Part shown: positions 29,368 to 37,804 of the stretch, in pieces | Numbering within the stretch: position 1 is the stretch's first letter | Layout: every line of letters starts with the position of its first letter | DNA from: Ruminococcus sp. | GTDB taxonomy: Bacteria > Bacillota > Clostridia > Oscillospirales > Ruminococcaceae | Direction of reading: 5' to 3' | DNA length: 64,000 bases | NCBI GenBank assembly: GCA_017519145.1 | Contig: JAFWTA010000030.1 | Coordinates: forward strand, 124,001 to 188,000 | Notes under the pieces: model-generated | Databases searched by the model: none | Told to the model about the DNA's origin: nothing | The model's input: the letters and a program-made list of their open reading frames with translations, nothing else | Program-made: the position numbers and the translations under genes

Positions 29368-29670
29368 ATGATCGACAAAATCAAATCCGAAAGCATGGAT
29401 CTGCTTTTTGAAGCAATACTTACCCTTGATTCCGTTGACGACTGCTATAAGTTTTTTGACGACCTCTGTACAAGCATTGAGCTAAAAGCCTTTGCTCAGC
29501 GTCTTCACGTTGCAAAGCTCCTCGACGAGCACAGAGTCTATAACAGTATCGTTACCGAAACAGGTGCAAGTACAGCCACAATAAGCAGAGTAAACCGCTC
29601 TTTGAAGGACGGCAACGACGGATATAATATCGTTTTTGACAGATTAAAGAAAAAAAATCTGCTGAAGTAA
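29368..29670 (+). CDS. TrpR-like transcriptional regulator, YerC/YecD family
   Basis: 100 residues, all helical, matching the Trp-repressor-like fold: FFDDLCTSIELKAFAQRLHVAKLL followed by the helix-turn-helix VTETGASTATISRVNRSL (about 61-80). YerC/YecD proteins are small cytoplasmic repressors of uncertain ligand; some sit near his or purine genes. Here it follows two promoters with a candidate operator and precedes the cellulase gene, which makes control of carbohydrate genes possible but unproven. Ribosome-binding site TGGAG is 8 nt upstream. Confidence 0.88.
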   Translation: MIDKIKSESMDLLFEAILTLDSVDDCYKFFDDLCTSIELKAFAQRLHVAKLLDEHRVYNSIVTETGASTATISRVNRSLKDGNDGYNIVFDRLKKKNLLK

Positions 29671-29685
29671 TACGGCTATGTCGTG

Positions 29686-29709
29686 AAAGCTCCGAGGCGG
29701 GAGTTTTTG
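29686..29709 (+). terminator. Weak terminator after the TrpR-like gene
   Basis: CTCC/GGAG-based short stem with a GTTTTT tail. The stem is small, so read-through to the GH9 gene is possible. Confidence 0.4.
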
Positions 29710-29745
29710 CGATAGATAGAATTACAACTTGAAAGGAAGATCTAA

Positions 29746-32577
29746 ATGAAAAAGGCGAAGATATTCAAAAGATCATTAGCCTGCCTTTCTGCAGCTGCTA
29801 CCATTTTGTCAAGCAGCATGGTGACAAATGTTAATGCCGCTGTTATCACGGAAGGCAAACCCAACAACTATGACAATTTTGCTGAGGCACTTCAGCTTGC
29901 GTTATGTTTCTATGACGCAAACAAGTGCGGCGATGAGGTGGCTGATGACGGCTATTACTCATGGAGAGGCAATTGTCATGTAAAGGATGCTGAGATACCG
30001 CTCCAGCCTATGAATCCTATGCCCGAGCTTTACGGCGAGGCTAAGAATGACGGCTCACAGAACGGTAAAGAGCAGGAGAAAAAAGAAGACGAACAGCCCA
30101 AGGGCGAGGGCGACGGTGACGGCGGTCTCAGTGCTGCAAAGGGTCTCTACGAAGGCGTTAATATGTCTTCAAAGTTCATCGAGGCGAACCGCAAATACCT
30201 CGATCCCGATGGCGATGGAAAGCTTGACCTCACAGGCGGCTGGCACGACGCCGGTGACCACGTTAAGTTCGGACTTCCCGGAAGCTTCTCCGCTTCAACA
30301 GTTGGCTGGGGCTACTATGAATTCAGAGATGCATATAAGGAAATGGGCCTCGATAAGCACGTTGAGGACGAGATGCGCTGGATCAACGACTACTTCATGA
30401 AAGCTACTTTCCTTGATGATGACGGAAACGCTATCGCATACTGCTATCAGGTCGGAGAGGGTAATAACGACCACAACTACTGGTGCGCTCCTGAGCTTCA
30501 GGTCGATGATACTGTTGTTGCTTCATCAAGCTGTGCAGTAAAAAGACCCGCTTACTTCGCAACCGCTGAAATGCCCGCTCCAGATCAGTGTGCAGGCGCT
30601 GCAGCTTCACTGGCTATAAATTACCTTAACTTCAAGGATACAGATGCGGACTATGCTGCTAAGAACCTCAAATACGCAAGGGCACTTTATGAGCTTGCTG
30701 TTGCTACACACGAAGAGTCATGGACTCCCGGTTCAACTCCCAGCTCACTTGTACTCGGCTACGATGGCGGATTCTATCACTCAAGCTATGACTACGATGA
30801 GCTCTCATGGGCAGCTGTATGGCTTTACTACGCTGCTGTTGCTGAGGACGAGACTCAGAAGGATGCCGCTTACGACAAGTATATCAAGGCTATCATCGAT
30901 GTTGATGAAACTACTACAAACGACAAGGGTGCTCACCCCTACACAGGTTATATGAAGCGTATCATTACAGATACAGGCAACTGCTGGCAGAACATCTGGG
31001 TACACTGCTGGGATACAGTTTGGGGCGGCGTTTTCGCTAAGCTTGCTCCTGTTACCAACACTGCCCGTGACTGGTACATCTTCCGTTACAACCTCGAGTT
31101 CTGGTCAGGCTGCAACGCTGAGGTTGATGCTTCCGAATGGGGCTATGAGCCTGTAAGAGGTCATAAGTACTTCGGAATGGATGACTACCTCTGGAACACT
31201 CCTATGACCTGCGATCAGATCCCTGATCTCCCCAACAGTGACACAAGCAGCGACTTTATCGCTAAGTCTCCTAAGGGATGGGCAGTCGTTTCAGGCTACG
31301 GTTCTGCACGTTATAACACGGCTGCCGGTCTCTGTGCCTGCGTATACGCGAAAACAACAGGCGACGATACATTCCTCCCCTGGGCAAAGGCACAGATGGA
31401 ATATATCCTCGGTAAGAACCCTATGGGTTATGCTTACGAGGTAGGTTATGGAAATAATTTTGCTTCACAGCCTCACCACCGTTCATCACACTGCTCAGGC
31501 AAGCAGAGCATGGAAGATCCTACAGTACAGGTTCACACCCTCTGGGGCGCTCTCGTAGGCGGTCCTGACCTCAAGGATTTCCATAACGATGTCACAAAGG
31601 ACTATATCTATAACGAAGTTACAGATGACTATAACGCAGGCTTCTGCGGCGACCTTGCAGGTCTGTACCACTTCTACGGTGCAAAGGGCAAGGAGCTCGA
31701 AAAGGAAAACCACATCAATCCTGATTTCGATATGTCAGCTAACGCTATAGGCTACGATCAGGTCGATAAGGACGGCAATCCCCTTCCTGTTGGTATCTAC
31801 GCTGCAGGCGGTAAGAACCAGGAGCAGGACAGCAGTGTTCAGCTCAAGGTAGTTATCTACAACAGAACTATCAATCCTCCGAAATTTGAAAGTGATCTCA
31901 GAGCAAGATATTACTTCAATATTTCTGAGCTTACCGAGGCAGGCTACGATGTAGATTACATCGTTCCCAGAATCGACTACGATCAGGAGAAGAGCTATTC
32001 AAACGGAAAGAACGAAGCTAAGTTCACAGGTCCTTTCAAGTACGACGATGACGGTAACTACTACATCGACATCCAGTGGAAGAATTGCGACTTCTACGGA
32101 AGCCGTGTATTCCAGTTTGCTCTTACCACAAAGATGGACGAAGATAAGTGCGTATATCCTCACTGGGATTCAACAAACGATTACAGCTATGCTGATCTCG
32201 TATCTTTCGCTGATGATAACGAAGCAGCAGCTATCACTGATAAGATCACTCTCTACGCTGACGGCGAGCTTATCTGGGGCGTTGAGCCAGACGGCACAAA
32301 GCCTAAGGAGGAAAAGAAGGAAAATACTTCCGCTGACCCCTCAGTTACAAAGAAAGTACTTTACGGTGATACTAACTGTGACGGTACTGTTGATCTGGCA
32401 GATGCTATCCTTATCATGCAGACACTTGCAAGCCCCAACAAGTACACTGTTACTGAGCAGGGCAGACTCAACGGCGACGTCGACAATACGACTGTGGGTC
32501 TTACTTCAAATGACGCTATGTTCATTCAGGAATTCTTACTGAAGAAGAGAGCTAATCTCGCCCCTGCAGCTAAGTAA
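29746..32577 (+). CDS. Secreted GH9 cellulase with CBM3c-like module and type I dockerin
   Basis: 943 residues. A signal peptide (KK-rich start, hydrophobic core, VNAA near 29-32) directs export. The GH9 catalytic domain (about 38-660) shows catalytic Asp168/Asp171 in GGWHDAGDHVKFG, PHHRSSHCSG, and general acid Glu624 in NEVTDDYNAGF. A CBM3c-like module follows (about 675-850; VQLKVVIYNRTINPP to WGVEPDG), as in processive endoglucanases. The C-terminus is a dockerin (about 868-935) with two Ca-binding repeats beginning GDTNCDGTVDLADA and GDVDNTTVGLTSNDA, so the enzyme should dock on a cohesin scaffold. Between YYSWRGNC (~77) and the catalytic Asp motif is an ~80-residue insertion, including a highly charged Lys/Glu/Gly stretch (~100-127), where most GH9 enzymes have about a dozen residues. 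AGGAAG ribosome-binding site upstream. Confidence 0.96.
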   Translation: MKKAKIFKRSLACLSAAATILSSSMVTNVNAAVITEGKPNNYDNFAEALQLALCFYDANKCGDEVADDGYYSWRGNCHVKDAEIPLQPMNPMPELYGEAKNDGSQNGKEQEKKEDEQPKGEGDGDGGLSAAKGLYEGVNMSSKFIEANRKYLDPDGDGKLDLTGGWHDAGDHVKFGLPGSFSASTVGWGYYEFRDAYKEMGLDKHVEDEMRWINDYFMKATFLDDDGNAIAYCYQVGEGNNDHNYWCAPELQVDDTVVASSSCAVKRPAYFATAEMPAPDQCAGAAASLAINYLNFKDTDADYAAKNLKYARALYELAVATHEESWTPGSTPSSLVLGYDGGFYHSSYDYDELSWAAVWLYYAAVAEDETQKDAAYDKYIKAIIDVDETTTNDKGAHPYTGYMKRIITDTGNCWQNIWVHCWDTVWGGVFAKLAPVTNTARDWYIFRYNLEFWSGCNAEVDASEWGYEPVRGHKYFGMDDYLWNTPMTCDQIPDLPNSDTSSDFIAKSPKGWAVVSGYGSARYNTAAGLCACVYAKTTGDDTFLPWAKAQMEYILGKNPMGYAYEVGYGNNFASQPHHRSSHCSGKQSMEDPTVQVHTLWGALVGGPDLKDFHNDVTKDYIYNEVTDDYNAGFCGDLAGLYHFYGAKGKELEKENHINPDFDMSANAIGYDQVDKDGNPLPVGIYAAGGKNQEQDSSVQLKVVIYNRTINPPKFESDLRARYYFNISELTEAGYDVDYIVPRIDYDQEKSYSNGKNEAKFTGPFKYDDDGNYYIDIQWKNCDFYGSRVFQFALTTKMDEDKCVYPHWDSTNDYSYADLVSFADDNEAAAITDKITLYADGELIWGVEPDGTKPKEEKKENTSADPSVTKKVLYGDTNCDGTVDLADAILIMQTLASPNKYTVTEQGRLNGDVDNTTVGLTSNDAMFIQEFLLKKRANLAPAAK

Positions 32578-32604
32578 AATAAGCGTAATTTTGCAGCTTA
32601 AAGT

Positions 32605-32640
32605 AAAATACCGAGCCTTATTCAAGGCTCGGTATTTTTG
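32605..32640 (+). terminator. Strong terminator after the cellulase gene
   Basis: Perfect 15-bp stem (AAAATACCGAGCCTT and complement) with a 4-nt loop and T-rich tail. Confidence 0.93.
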
Positions 32641-32651
32641 TGATCTAAAAA

Positions 32652-32670
32652 CCCCCGACATAGTCGGGGG
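32652..32670 (-). terminator. Terminator of the phosphofructokinase gene
   Basis: CCCCCGAC/GTCGGGGG stem; on the minus strand it is followed by TTTTT. It lies 6 nt beyond the stop codon. Confidence 0.85.
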
Positions 32671-32676
32671 GCATTT

Positions 32677-33894
32677 TTATATAACGAAATTTAGAGGCAT
32701 TCCGTTTTTCATGATCGCATGAAGCTCTCCCTGAATAAGAGGCATGAGATAATCATATGCCGGAGGGAGCACGTTGTTCCCCGCTTCGTTTATCCACTCG
32801 CGAGGGAAAAACTTCTCTGAGTTTGCTGCCTTTGAAGCATCAACAGTGTCGATTCTGTAGCTATAAGGCATATTGGATTCACGAACAAAAGTCATCATAC
32901 AGCCCGAAGCACCCTTTAATGCAGCTTTCACAGCAGCCATGCCGATCGCTTCAGATGACTGTATATCTTCCAGCGAAGCTATGTGAGAACTGCATCGCTG
33001 CATAACATTTAGTTCTATTGATCGAACCTTGCATCCTATCTCAGCAGCTACGAGCTTTTCAAGGAACTTTCCAATACCAGCCAGATAAACATGACCGAAC
33101 ACATCCTTCTGTCCCGACTGGAACTCTTCTGCAGCAAACTTGCCCTCAGCAGTCTTTACTCCCTCGGAAACCACTACAATAACAGCTCTGTGTTTTGTCA
33201 TTTGATCCTTAACATCTGAAAGAAACCTCTCTATGCTGAATGTGGTCTCGGGAAGATATATGAGATGAGGCGCACTTTCACCGTTTGCGCGAATACAGCA
33301 GGCAGCTGCTGCAAGCCAGCCTGCATGACGTCCCATTGTCTCTATAATTGTTACAGAAGGTATACTGTAAACATTGCTGTCACGGGTGATTTCCTGAACA
33401 GTAGCTGCAACATATTTAGCAGCAGAACCAAATCCGGGAGAGTGATCCGTTTCGCAAAGATCATTATCGATGGTTTTGGGAATTCCGATTATCTTTATAT
33501 CCTCAATGTTGTTATCCTTGAGATATGCAGAGTACTTTGCAACTGTATCCATGGAATCATTTCCGCCGATATAGAAGAAAGCGCCAATATCACGGCTGCG
33601 GAGCACTTCTGTAATGCGCTCATATACCTCTGATTTTTCCTTGTAATTCGGGAGCTTCTTTCGACATGAACCAAGGACAGCGGACGGAGTTCTCAGAAGA
33701 AGCTGATAGCTTACATCGCTGTTGACCTTTTCTTCCAGATCAACCATTTCATCGTTGATTATGCCCTCTATACCGTTTAAAACTCCGAAGATCTTATCTA
33801 TCTTCTCGGATTTCTGCGCTGCGCTGAAAACTCCCGCTAAAGAAGCATTTATTGCGCAGGTAGGACCGCCTGACTGAGCAACTGCTATATTCAT
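32677..33894 (-). CDS. pfp: 6-phosphofructokinase, pyrophosphate-dependent type
   Basis: Phosphorylates fructose 6-phosphate. 405 residues of the PfkA superfamily, longer than E. coli PfkA. Two positions that decide the phosphoryl donor point to PPi: GGNDSMDT has Asp where ATP enzymes have Gly (E. coli 104), and PKTIDNDL has Lys where they have Gly (E. coli 124). The substrate block ETMGRHAGWLAAA is intact. A PPi enzyme saves ATP and is reversible, useful to an anaerobe living on cellulose. Odd feature: the only good ribosome-binding site (GAGAGGA) is ~27 nt before the ATG with a hairpin in between. Confidence 0.93.
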   Translation of the reverse strand: MNIAVAQSGGPTCAINASLAGVFSAAQKSEKIDKIFGVLNGIEGIINDEMVDLEEKVNSDVSYQLLLRTPSAVLGSCRKKLPNYKEKSEVYERITEVLRSRDIGAFFYIGGNDSMDTVAKYSAYLKDNNIEDIKIIGIPKTIDNDLCETDHSPGFGSAAKYVAATVQEITRDSNVYSIPSVTIIETMGRHAGWLAAAACCIRANGESAPHLIYLPETTFSIERFLSDVKDQMTKHRAVIVVVSEGVKTAEGKFAAEEFQSGQKDVFGHVYLAGIGKFLEKLVAAEIGCKVRSIELNVMQRCSSHIASLEDIQSSEAIGMAAVKAALKGASGCMMTFVRESNMPYSYRIDTVDASKAANSEKFFPREWINEAGNNVLPPAYDYLMPLIQGELHAIMKNGMPLNFVI

Positions 33895-33905
33895 GATAAA
33901 CCAAT

Positions 33906-33929
33906 CGGCTAAAAAGCCGTTCCTCTCAT
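33906..33929 (-). promoter_or_regulatory. Hairpin between Shine-Dalgarno and start of the phosphofructokinase gene
   Basis: On the minus strand GAGAGGA is followed by CGGCTTTTTAGCCG, a 5-bp stem with a TTTT loop, then 11 nt to the ATG with no other purine-rich site. Folding the hairpin would bring the ribosome-binding site to about 13 nt from the start. Confidence 0.5.
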
Positions 33930-33954
33930 AATATTTGCCATAGGCATCAATATT

Positions 33955-33983
33955 ATTATATCATAGCTATATAAGCATTTCAA
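33955..33983 (-). promoter_or_regulatory. SigA-type promoter for the phosphofructokinase gene
   Basis: Minus-strand TTGAAA (33978-33983) and TATAAT (33955-33960), spacer 17 bp. Confidence 0.82.
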
Positions 33984-34067
33984 GGAGAAGAACCGCCAAA
34001 AAAGAAGCACAATAAATCGCAATATTTGATAATAATAGCAATAATTGCCCATTAAATGAAAAAATTA

Positions 34068-34856
34068 TTAAATCAGCCCAAAATTCTTCAGTGCCTTTGC
34101 AATGCCATCCTCTTCTATAGGTGTCGTTATATATGAAACGTAGGGATAGATCTTTTCGGCACCGCCCATGGCGATACTGTTGGGGACTGCCTGAAGCATG
34201 GGAAGATCGTTCATACTATCACCGATAGCATATGCCCTTTCCATGGGAATATCGAGCAGCTTCAATATTGTCTCGATGCCTGTCGCCTTTGAAAAGCCAA
34301 GAGGCACGTTCTCAAAAAATCCGCCGCCTCTGTCGATGATAGAATAACTTTTGCTTATCTCACGCCTAAAAAGCTCCATGTCACTATCCTCATTCTGCCA
34401 GATGACAAACTTATCAAATCCAAAATCTTCATCTTCTACTCTGCCGCTGACATCAATGCCGCTGTCAACAAAGACCTCCATGAAGTATCTCAGACCATCT
34501 GTCATTGTTGCTTTATCATCGAAATAATAACCGTCAGAATGCTCGTATACCGGCGTAACTTTGCATTCTCTGAGAAGCTGAGCGATCCTGAGACACTCAT
34601 CCTTAGGCACAGTTCTCTTCAGGAGTACCTTTCCGCCATATTCAATATAAGTTCCGCATCCGCATATATAACCGTCAAAACCAAGTTCTTTTACCCTCGG
34701 GCTTATATTAAAAGCTGTTCTTCCCGAGTTGATAAAAGTGAGGTTGCCTGCTCTGCGAGTTTCTTTTATAGCCTCACGGGTGCTATCGGGTATGATAGCT
34801 CTTTCGTCTTCTGTGACGATGGTTCCGTCAATATCGAAGAAGATGATGGATCTCAT
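34068..34856 (-). CDS. HAD-superfamily Cof-type sugar-phosphate phosphatase
   Basis: 262 residues. Motif I FFDIDGTIV (nucleophile Asp7 or so), motif II INSGRT, the C2 cap in the middle, and motif III/IV GIETILKLL then AIGDSMNDLPML. The family dephosphorylates sugar phosphates, flavin or PLP-type compounds; the substrate cannot be read from sequence. Ribosome-binding site AAGGAG 8 nt upstream. It stands alone downstream of no clear partner; the sequence between it and the PFK promoter (about 85 bases) shows nothing. Confidence 0.88.
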   Translation of the reverse strand: MRSIIFFDIDGTIVTEDERAIIPDSTREAIKETRRAGNLTFINSGRTAFNISPRVKELGFDGYICGCGTYIEYGGKVLLKRTVPKDECLRIAQLLRECKVTPVYEHSDGYYFDDKATMTDGLRYFMEVFVDSGIDVSGRVEDEDFGFDKFVIWQNEDSDMELFRREISKSYSIIDRGGGFFENVPLGFSKATGIETILKLLDIPMERAYAIGDSMNDLPMLQAVPNSIAMGGAEKIYPYVSYITTPIEEDGIAKALKNFGLI

Positions 34857-34908
34857 TAAAACACTCCTTAAATAATAGTAAGCTTTCCTTAAAAAAGCAA
34901 AATATGTA

Positions 34909-34937
34909 TTGATTATTTACGCACAATATGTTATAAT
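34909..34937 (+). promoter_or_regulatory. SigA-type promoter for the CobO-like gene
   Basis: TTGATT at 34909-34914 and TATAAT at 34932-34937, spacer 17 bp, about 21 nt before the ATG. Confidence 0.8.
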
Positions 34938-34958
34938 ACATTTATGAGGTGATATTAT

Positions 34959-35474
34959 ATGTTACATATTTATTATGGTAATGGCAAGGGAAAAACCACT
35001 GCCGCCGTAGGTCTGACTATCCGTGCAGTTGGTTCGGGAATGAAGACCGCTTTTTTTCAGTTTTTGAAAAACGGCTCTTCGTCAGAGATATCAATACTTG
35101 AAACCCTTGAAAATGTTACCGTTGTCAGCTGCGAGGAATGTAAAAAATTCACTTTTGCAATGAATGACCTTGAAAAGAACGAAGTAACTCTTTGCCATAA
35201 CGAAATGCTGAAAAAAGCGTCCGAGCTTCTCAAAAGCAACGAAGTGCAGCTCGTTGTTCTCGATGAATTCATAGATGCATATAATAAAAAGCTCATAGAT
35301 ATTGAGCTTGCCGATAATTTTATAAGCAATGATATGTCCGATGGAGAGATAGTCATGACAGGAAGAAACCCTTCTGACAAGCTAAAAAAACGTGCAGATT
35401 ATCTCACGGAAATGAATGCTGTTAAGCATCCTTTTGATAACGGTATAACCGCTCGCAAGGGAATAGAATATTAA
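34959..35474 (+). CDS. cobO: Cob(I)alamin adenosyltransferase, CobO/BtuR type
   Basis: 171 residues. Transfers the adenosyl group of ATP to cob(I)alamin or corrinoid to form adenosylcobalamin. Walker A GNGKGKTTAAVG (residues 8-19), QFLKNGSSSE, the Walker-B-like VQLVVLDEFIDAY and the end MTGRNPSDKLKKRADYLTEM-type region (ADYLTEMNAVKHPFDNG) are diagnostic. It is monocistronic between its promoter and a strong terminator. No cobalamin riboswitch fits in the short leader. Other cobalamin genes are not in the window. Confidence 0.9.
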   Translation: MLHIYYGNGKGKTTAAVGLTIRAVGSGMKTAFFQFLKNGSSSEISILETLENVTVVSCEECKKFTFAMNDLEKNEVTLCHNEMLKKASELLKSNEVQLVVLDEFIDAYNKKLIDIELADNFISNDMSDGEIVMTGRNPSDKLKKRADYLTEMNAVKHPFDNGITARKGIEY

Positions 35475-35508
35475 GCTGCCGCAGTAAAAGCTGCGGCAGC
35501 TTTTTTAT
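35473..35508. terminator. Bidirectional terminator
   Basis: 12-bp perfect stem AAGCTGCCGCAG with a 6-nt loop and TTTTTT tail; overlaps the stop codon of the CobO-like gene. Confidence 0.92.
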
Positions 35509-35726
35509 TTGAGTTCCTTGAGTTCTCCGAGTATAGCCATGTCTTCTTCATTGATCTTGAGATTTGAGATTATAGTTTTATTATCAGGAGATATGACCTT
35601 GATTTCGATAACAGTTCCCTCTCGGACCTCTCCCACAGCTGCCCTGAAAAACGGAGGCAGTTTAGGGTGGTTTTCCAGAAATCTATCGAGCAGGGATTTA
35701 AGCTTGAATGCATTCATCGGATTCAT
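35505..35726 (-). CDS. Small conserved-looking hypothetical protein
   Basis: 73 residues, no membrane segment or signal peptide. An N-terminal helix (AFKLKSLLDRFLENHPKLPPFF) precedes a beta-rich part (EGTVIEIKVISPDNKTIISNLKI) and a helical Leu/Glu tail. The start ATG has GAGGTG 6 nt upstream, which supports it as a real gene. I do not recognise the family and the neighbours give no hint of function. Confidence 0.68.
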   Translation of the reverse strand: MNPMNAFKLKSLLDRFLENHPKLPPFFRAAVGEVREGTVIEIKVISPDNKTIISNLKINEEDMAILGELKELK

Positions 35727-35870
35727 TTATTTCACCTCATGAATATTATAGCATATAACACGCGATAAAGCAAGCGGTGCTGTGATAAATTGGCTTTTTG
35801 TAAAGCATTGCCGTGGAACACGGGGAAATCGGCTCACCGCTTATAGCATAATACTCATAATAATGCTTGA

Positions 35871-36383
35871 CTACGTTTCTTTCTTATTTTCTTTTTCAAT
35901 AAGCTTTCTGCTAATTAGGAACTGAGCGCATAATCCTGTGAACGCACCTGCGATACAGCCCGTTATAATCAGGAATGGGTATATAGATAATACAGCAAAG
36001 GATCGCATAACCATAACAGCAACGATCATCTGACCTGTATTATGGAGTATTGCTCCTATTATACTGCTGAGCCATATGTATTTCAGCGGAACAATACGCT
36101 TAACTATAAGCATTCCCGTCAGGCAGCATATTGCTCCTGCCAGACTGTACATTATAGCTGAGATATTGCCTCCAAATATCGAACCAAGAAGAACTCTTGC
36201 CAAAACTATCATGGCGGTCTCTTTAGCACTGTATTTATAGACCGCATATACCGTTATGATATTAGCAAGTCCGAGTTTTGCTCCGGGAATAGGGATAATG
36301 TCTATCCTGAGCTCAATAATGAATATTATGAGTGCAAGAGCTGTGAGCAGAGCAAGTCTTGCAAGCTTATGTGCTTTCATCAC
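35871..36383 (-). CDS. Gx-transporter family membrane protein (HepS component I-like)
   Basis: 170 residues with five or six transmembrane helices; PIPGAKLGLANIITVYAVY and RVLLGSIFGG are the signature of the family often labelled heptaprenyl diphosphate synthase component I or Gx transporter, related to ECF-type substrate-binding subunits. It overlaps the NusG-II gene by 4 nt and is the last of a three-gene operon with apbE. In flavin-related operons such proteins are thought to move a flavin or quinone-related compound; that role is inferred here. Confidence 0.82.
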   Translation of the reverse strand: MMKAHKLARLALLTALALIIFIIELRIDIIPIPGAKLGLANIITVYAVYKYSAKETAMIVLARVLLGSIFGGNISAIMYSLAGAICCLTGMLIVKRIVPLKYIWLSSIIGAILHNTGQMIVAVMVMRSFAVLSIYPFLIITGCIAGAFTGLCAQFLISRKLIEKENKKET

Positions 36384-36739
36384 TCACCTGCCCCCTCATC
36401 CGAAAACCTTATGACAAGCTTGTGCGGAAGACATACAATAGGGATATTTTCCGAGCGGAGCTCCCCTGTTTTTATACAGGTATGATCGGGACAGTCCGAA
36501 TCAACTATGCTTATACGTCCGTCTTTTATCTGTATATCGTTCCAGCCGCCGTCAGGAAAATCCACCCTGAAAGTCCTGTCATCTTCCTCTGACAGGTCAA
36601 GATGATAGATCACTTTGTTGTTCTGAACTATATCTACCCATGTACTCTCAGAAGGCTTCAGACCAATTACAGCAAGAACTACGGCAGCTGCAAATATAAT
36701 TATTACAGCACCAATGAGAACTTTCACTCCCTTAGTCAA
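36380..36739 (-). CDS. NusG domain II-containing membrane-anchored protein
   Basis: 119 residues: one N-terminal transmembrane helix (VLIGAVIIIFAAAVVLAVIGL), then an extracytoplasmic beta domain of the NusG domain II type, with DCPDHTCIKTGEL and PIVCLPHKLVIRF (two Cys that could form a disulfide). Despite the name it is not a transcription factor. The gene overlaps apbE by 8 nt and the Gx-transporter gene by 4 nt. This trio recurs beside flavin-dependent electron-transfer genes. Confidence 0.85.
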   Translation of the reverse strand: MTKGVKVLIGAVIIIFAAAVVLAVIGLKPSESTWVDIVQNNKVIYHLDLSEEDDRTFRVDFPDGGWNDIQIKDGRISIVDSDCPDHTCIKTGELRSENIPIVCLPHKLVIRFSDEGAGE

Positions 36740-37775
36740 GCGAGATCACCTCTGCTTCCATTCCGCTTATATTAGTAAAGCTGTCAGCAATACCCTCTGA
36801 ATAATATATCTTACGATCATCTGTTACAAGTATAAGCTCAAAAGAAGGATCGGTTTCAAGAAGCTCTTTTGCGCCGTCATATCCGGCAACGAAAAGTGCT
36901 GTCGAAAGTGCATCACAATCAAGTCCGCAGTCGCCTATTACAGTAACAGAAACAAGTCCGTTGTCAGCAGGATAGCCGTCTTCAGGATCAAGAATATGCC
37001 AGTAAACCGTTCCGTCATCCGCAGTAAAATATCTCTCGTAATTTCCGGATGTAATAACTGCTTTATCGTTTATCTCTATTATACACATATCGGTATCAGG
37101 AGCAAAAGGATCGCGTACCGATACCTTCCATTTACTTCCGTCAGGTTTGGTTCCAAGTGCCTGTACATTTCCTCCGAGACTAACGATCGCGGAGCTGACA
37201 CCATTTTCCTCCATTGTCCTCATAATCTCGTCCCCTGTGTAGCCCTTTGCAAGAGCACCGAGATCTATCTCTGTACTCTTTGGAAGTTTTACTGTATTTC
37301 CTTGAATGTTTACCTTTTTATAATCCACCTCACGCAGAAGGCCTTGCAGCTTCTTATCGTCGGGCACCTTGTAATCTCCTGTGGTAAATCCCCATTCCTT
37401 GAGGACCGGATACAATGTAATATCAAGCGATCCGTGAGTGCGATCGCCCATTTCAATTGCCCTTTTGATTATTATCGCTGTATCATCACTTACCTCGATT
37501 TCCGAGCCCTCGCTGTGATCAACTGCCCATATATCACTGGTATCCCTTGTAACAGAAAGTACCTCTTCGAGCTGCAAAATGCGCTTTTCTGCTTCGCTGA
37601 GAGCGATATCAGCGCTGCTTCCATAGGCTTTCATGTTCATAAAAGTATCCATTGCAAATACATCTCTTGACTTTGATGTCATATCGACCTCAGAAACAGT
37701 TTTTTTCTGTGAACATCCGCTTATCAAAAGAATCCCCGACAGGGCTGCCGTGAGAACAAACATCTTTTTTACCAT
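36732..37775 (-). CDS. apbE: FAD:protein FMN transferase, lipoprotein
   Basis: 347 residues. Transfers FMN from FAD to Thr/Ser of target proteins outside the cytoplasmic membrane. The N-terminus is a lipoprotein signal with lipobox LLISGC (Cys near 21). ApbE landmarks: MDTFMNMKAYG, IDLGALAKGYTGDEI, SSAIVSLGGNVQALG, and near the end DCDALSTALFVAG, where the Mg2+-binding Asp/Thr lie. Targets could be RNF/Nqr-type subunits or extracellular flavoproteins; none is encoded in this window. First gene of the operon. Confidence 0.92.
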   Translation of the reverse strand: MVKKMFVLTAALSGILLISGCSQKKTVSEVDMTSKSRDVFAMDTFMNMKAYGSSADIALSEAEKRILQLEEVLSVTRDTSDIWAVDHSEGSEIEVSDDTAIIIKRAIEMGDRTHGSLDITLYPVLKEWGFTTGDYKVPDDKKLQGLLREVDYKKVNIQGNTVKLPKSTEIDLGALAKGYTGDEIMRTMEENGVSSAIVSLGGNVQALGTKPDGSKWKVSVRDPFAPDTDMCIIEINDKAVITSGNYERYFTADDGTVYWHILDPEDGYPADNGLVSVTVIGDCGLDCDALSTALFVAGYDGAKELLETDPSFELILVTDDRKIYYSEGIADSFTNISGMEAEVISLD

Positions 37776-37804
37776 ATTATAGCTCCTAACACATACTTGA
37801 TATT

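Noticed and set aside
34938-34958. Cobalamin riboswitch before the CobO-like gene
   Set aside because: The promoter is about 20 nt from the start codon, leaving no room for one.
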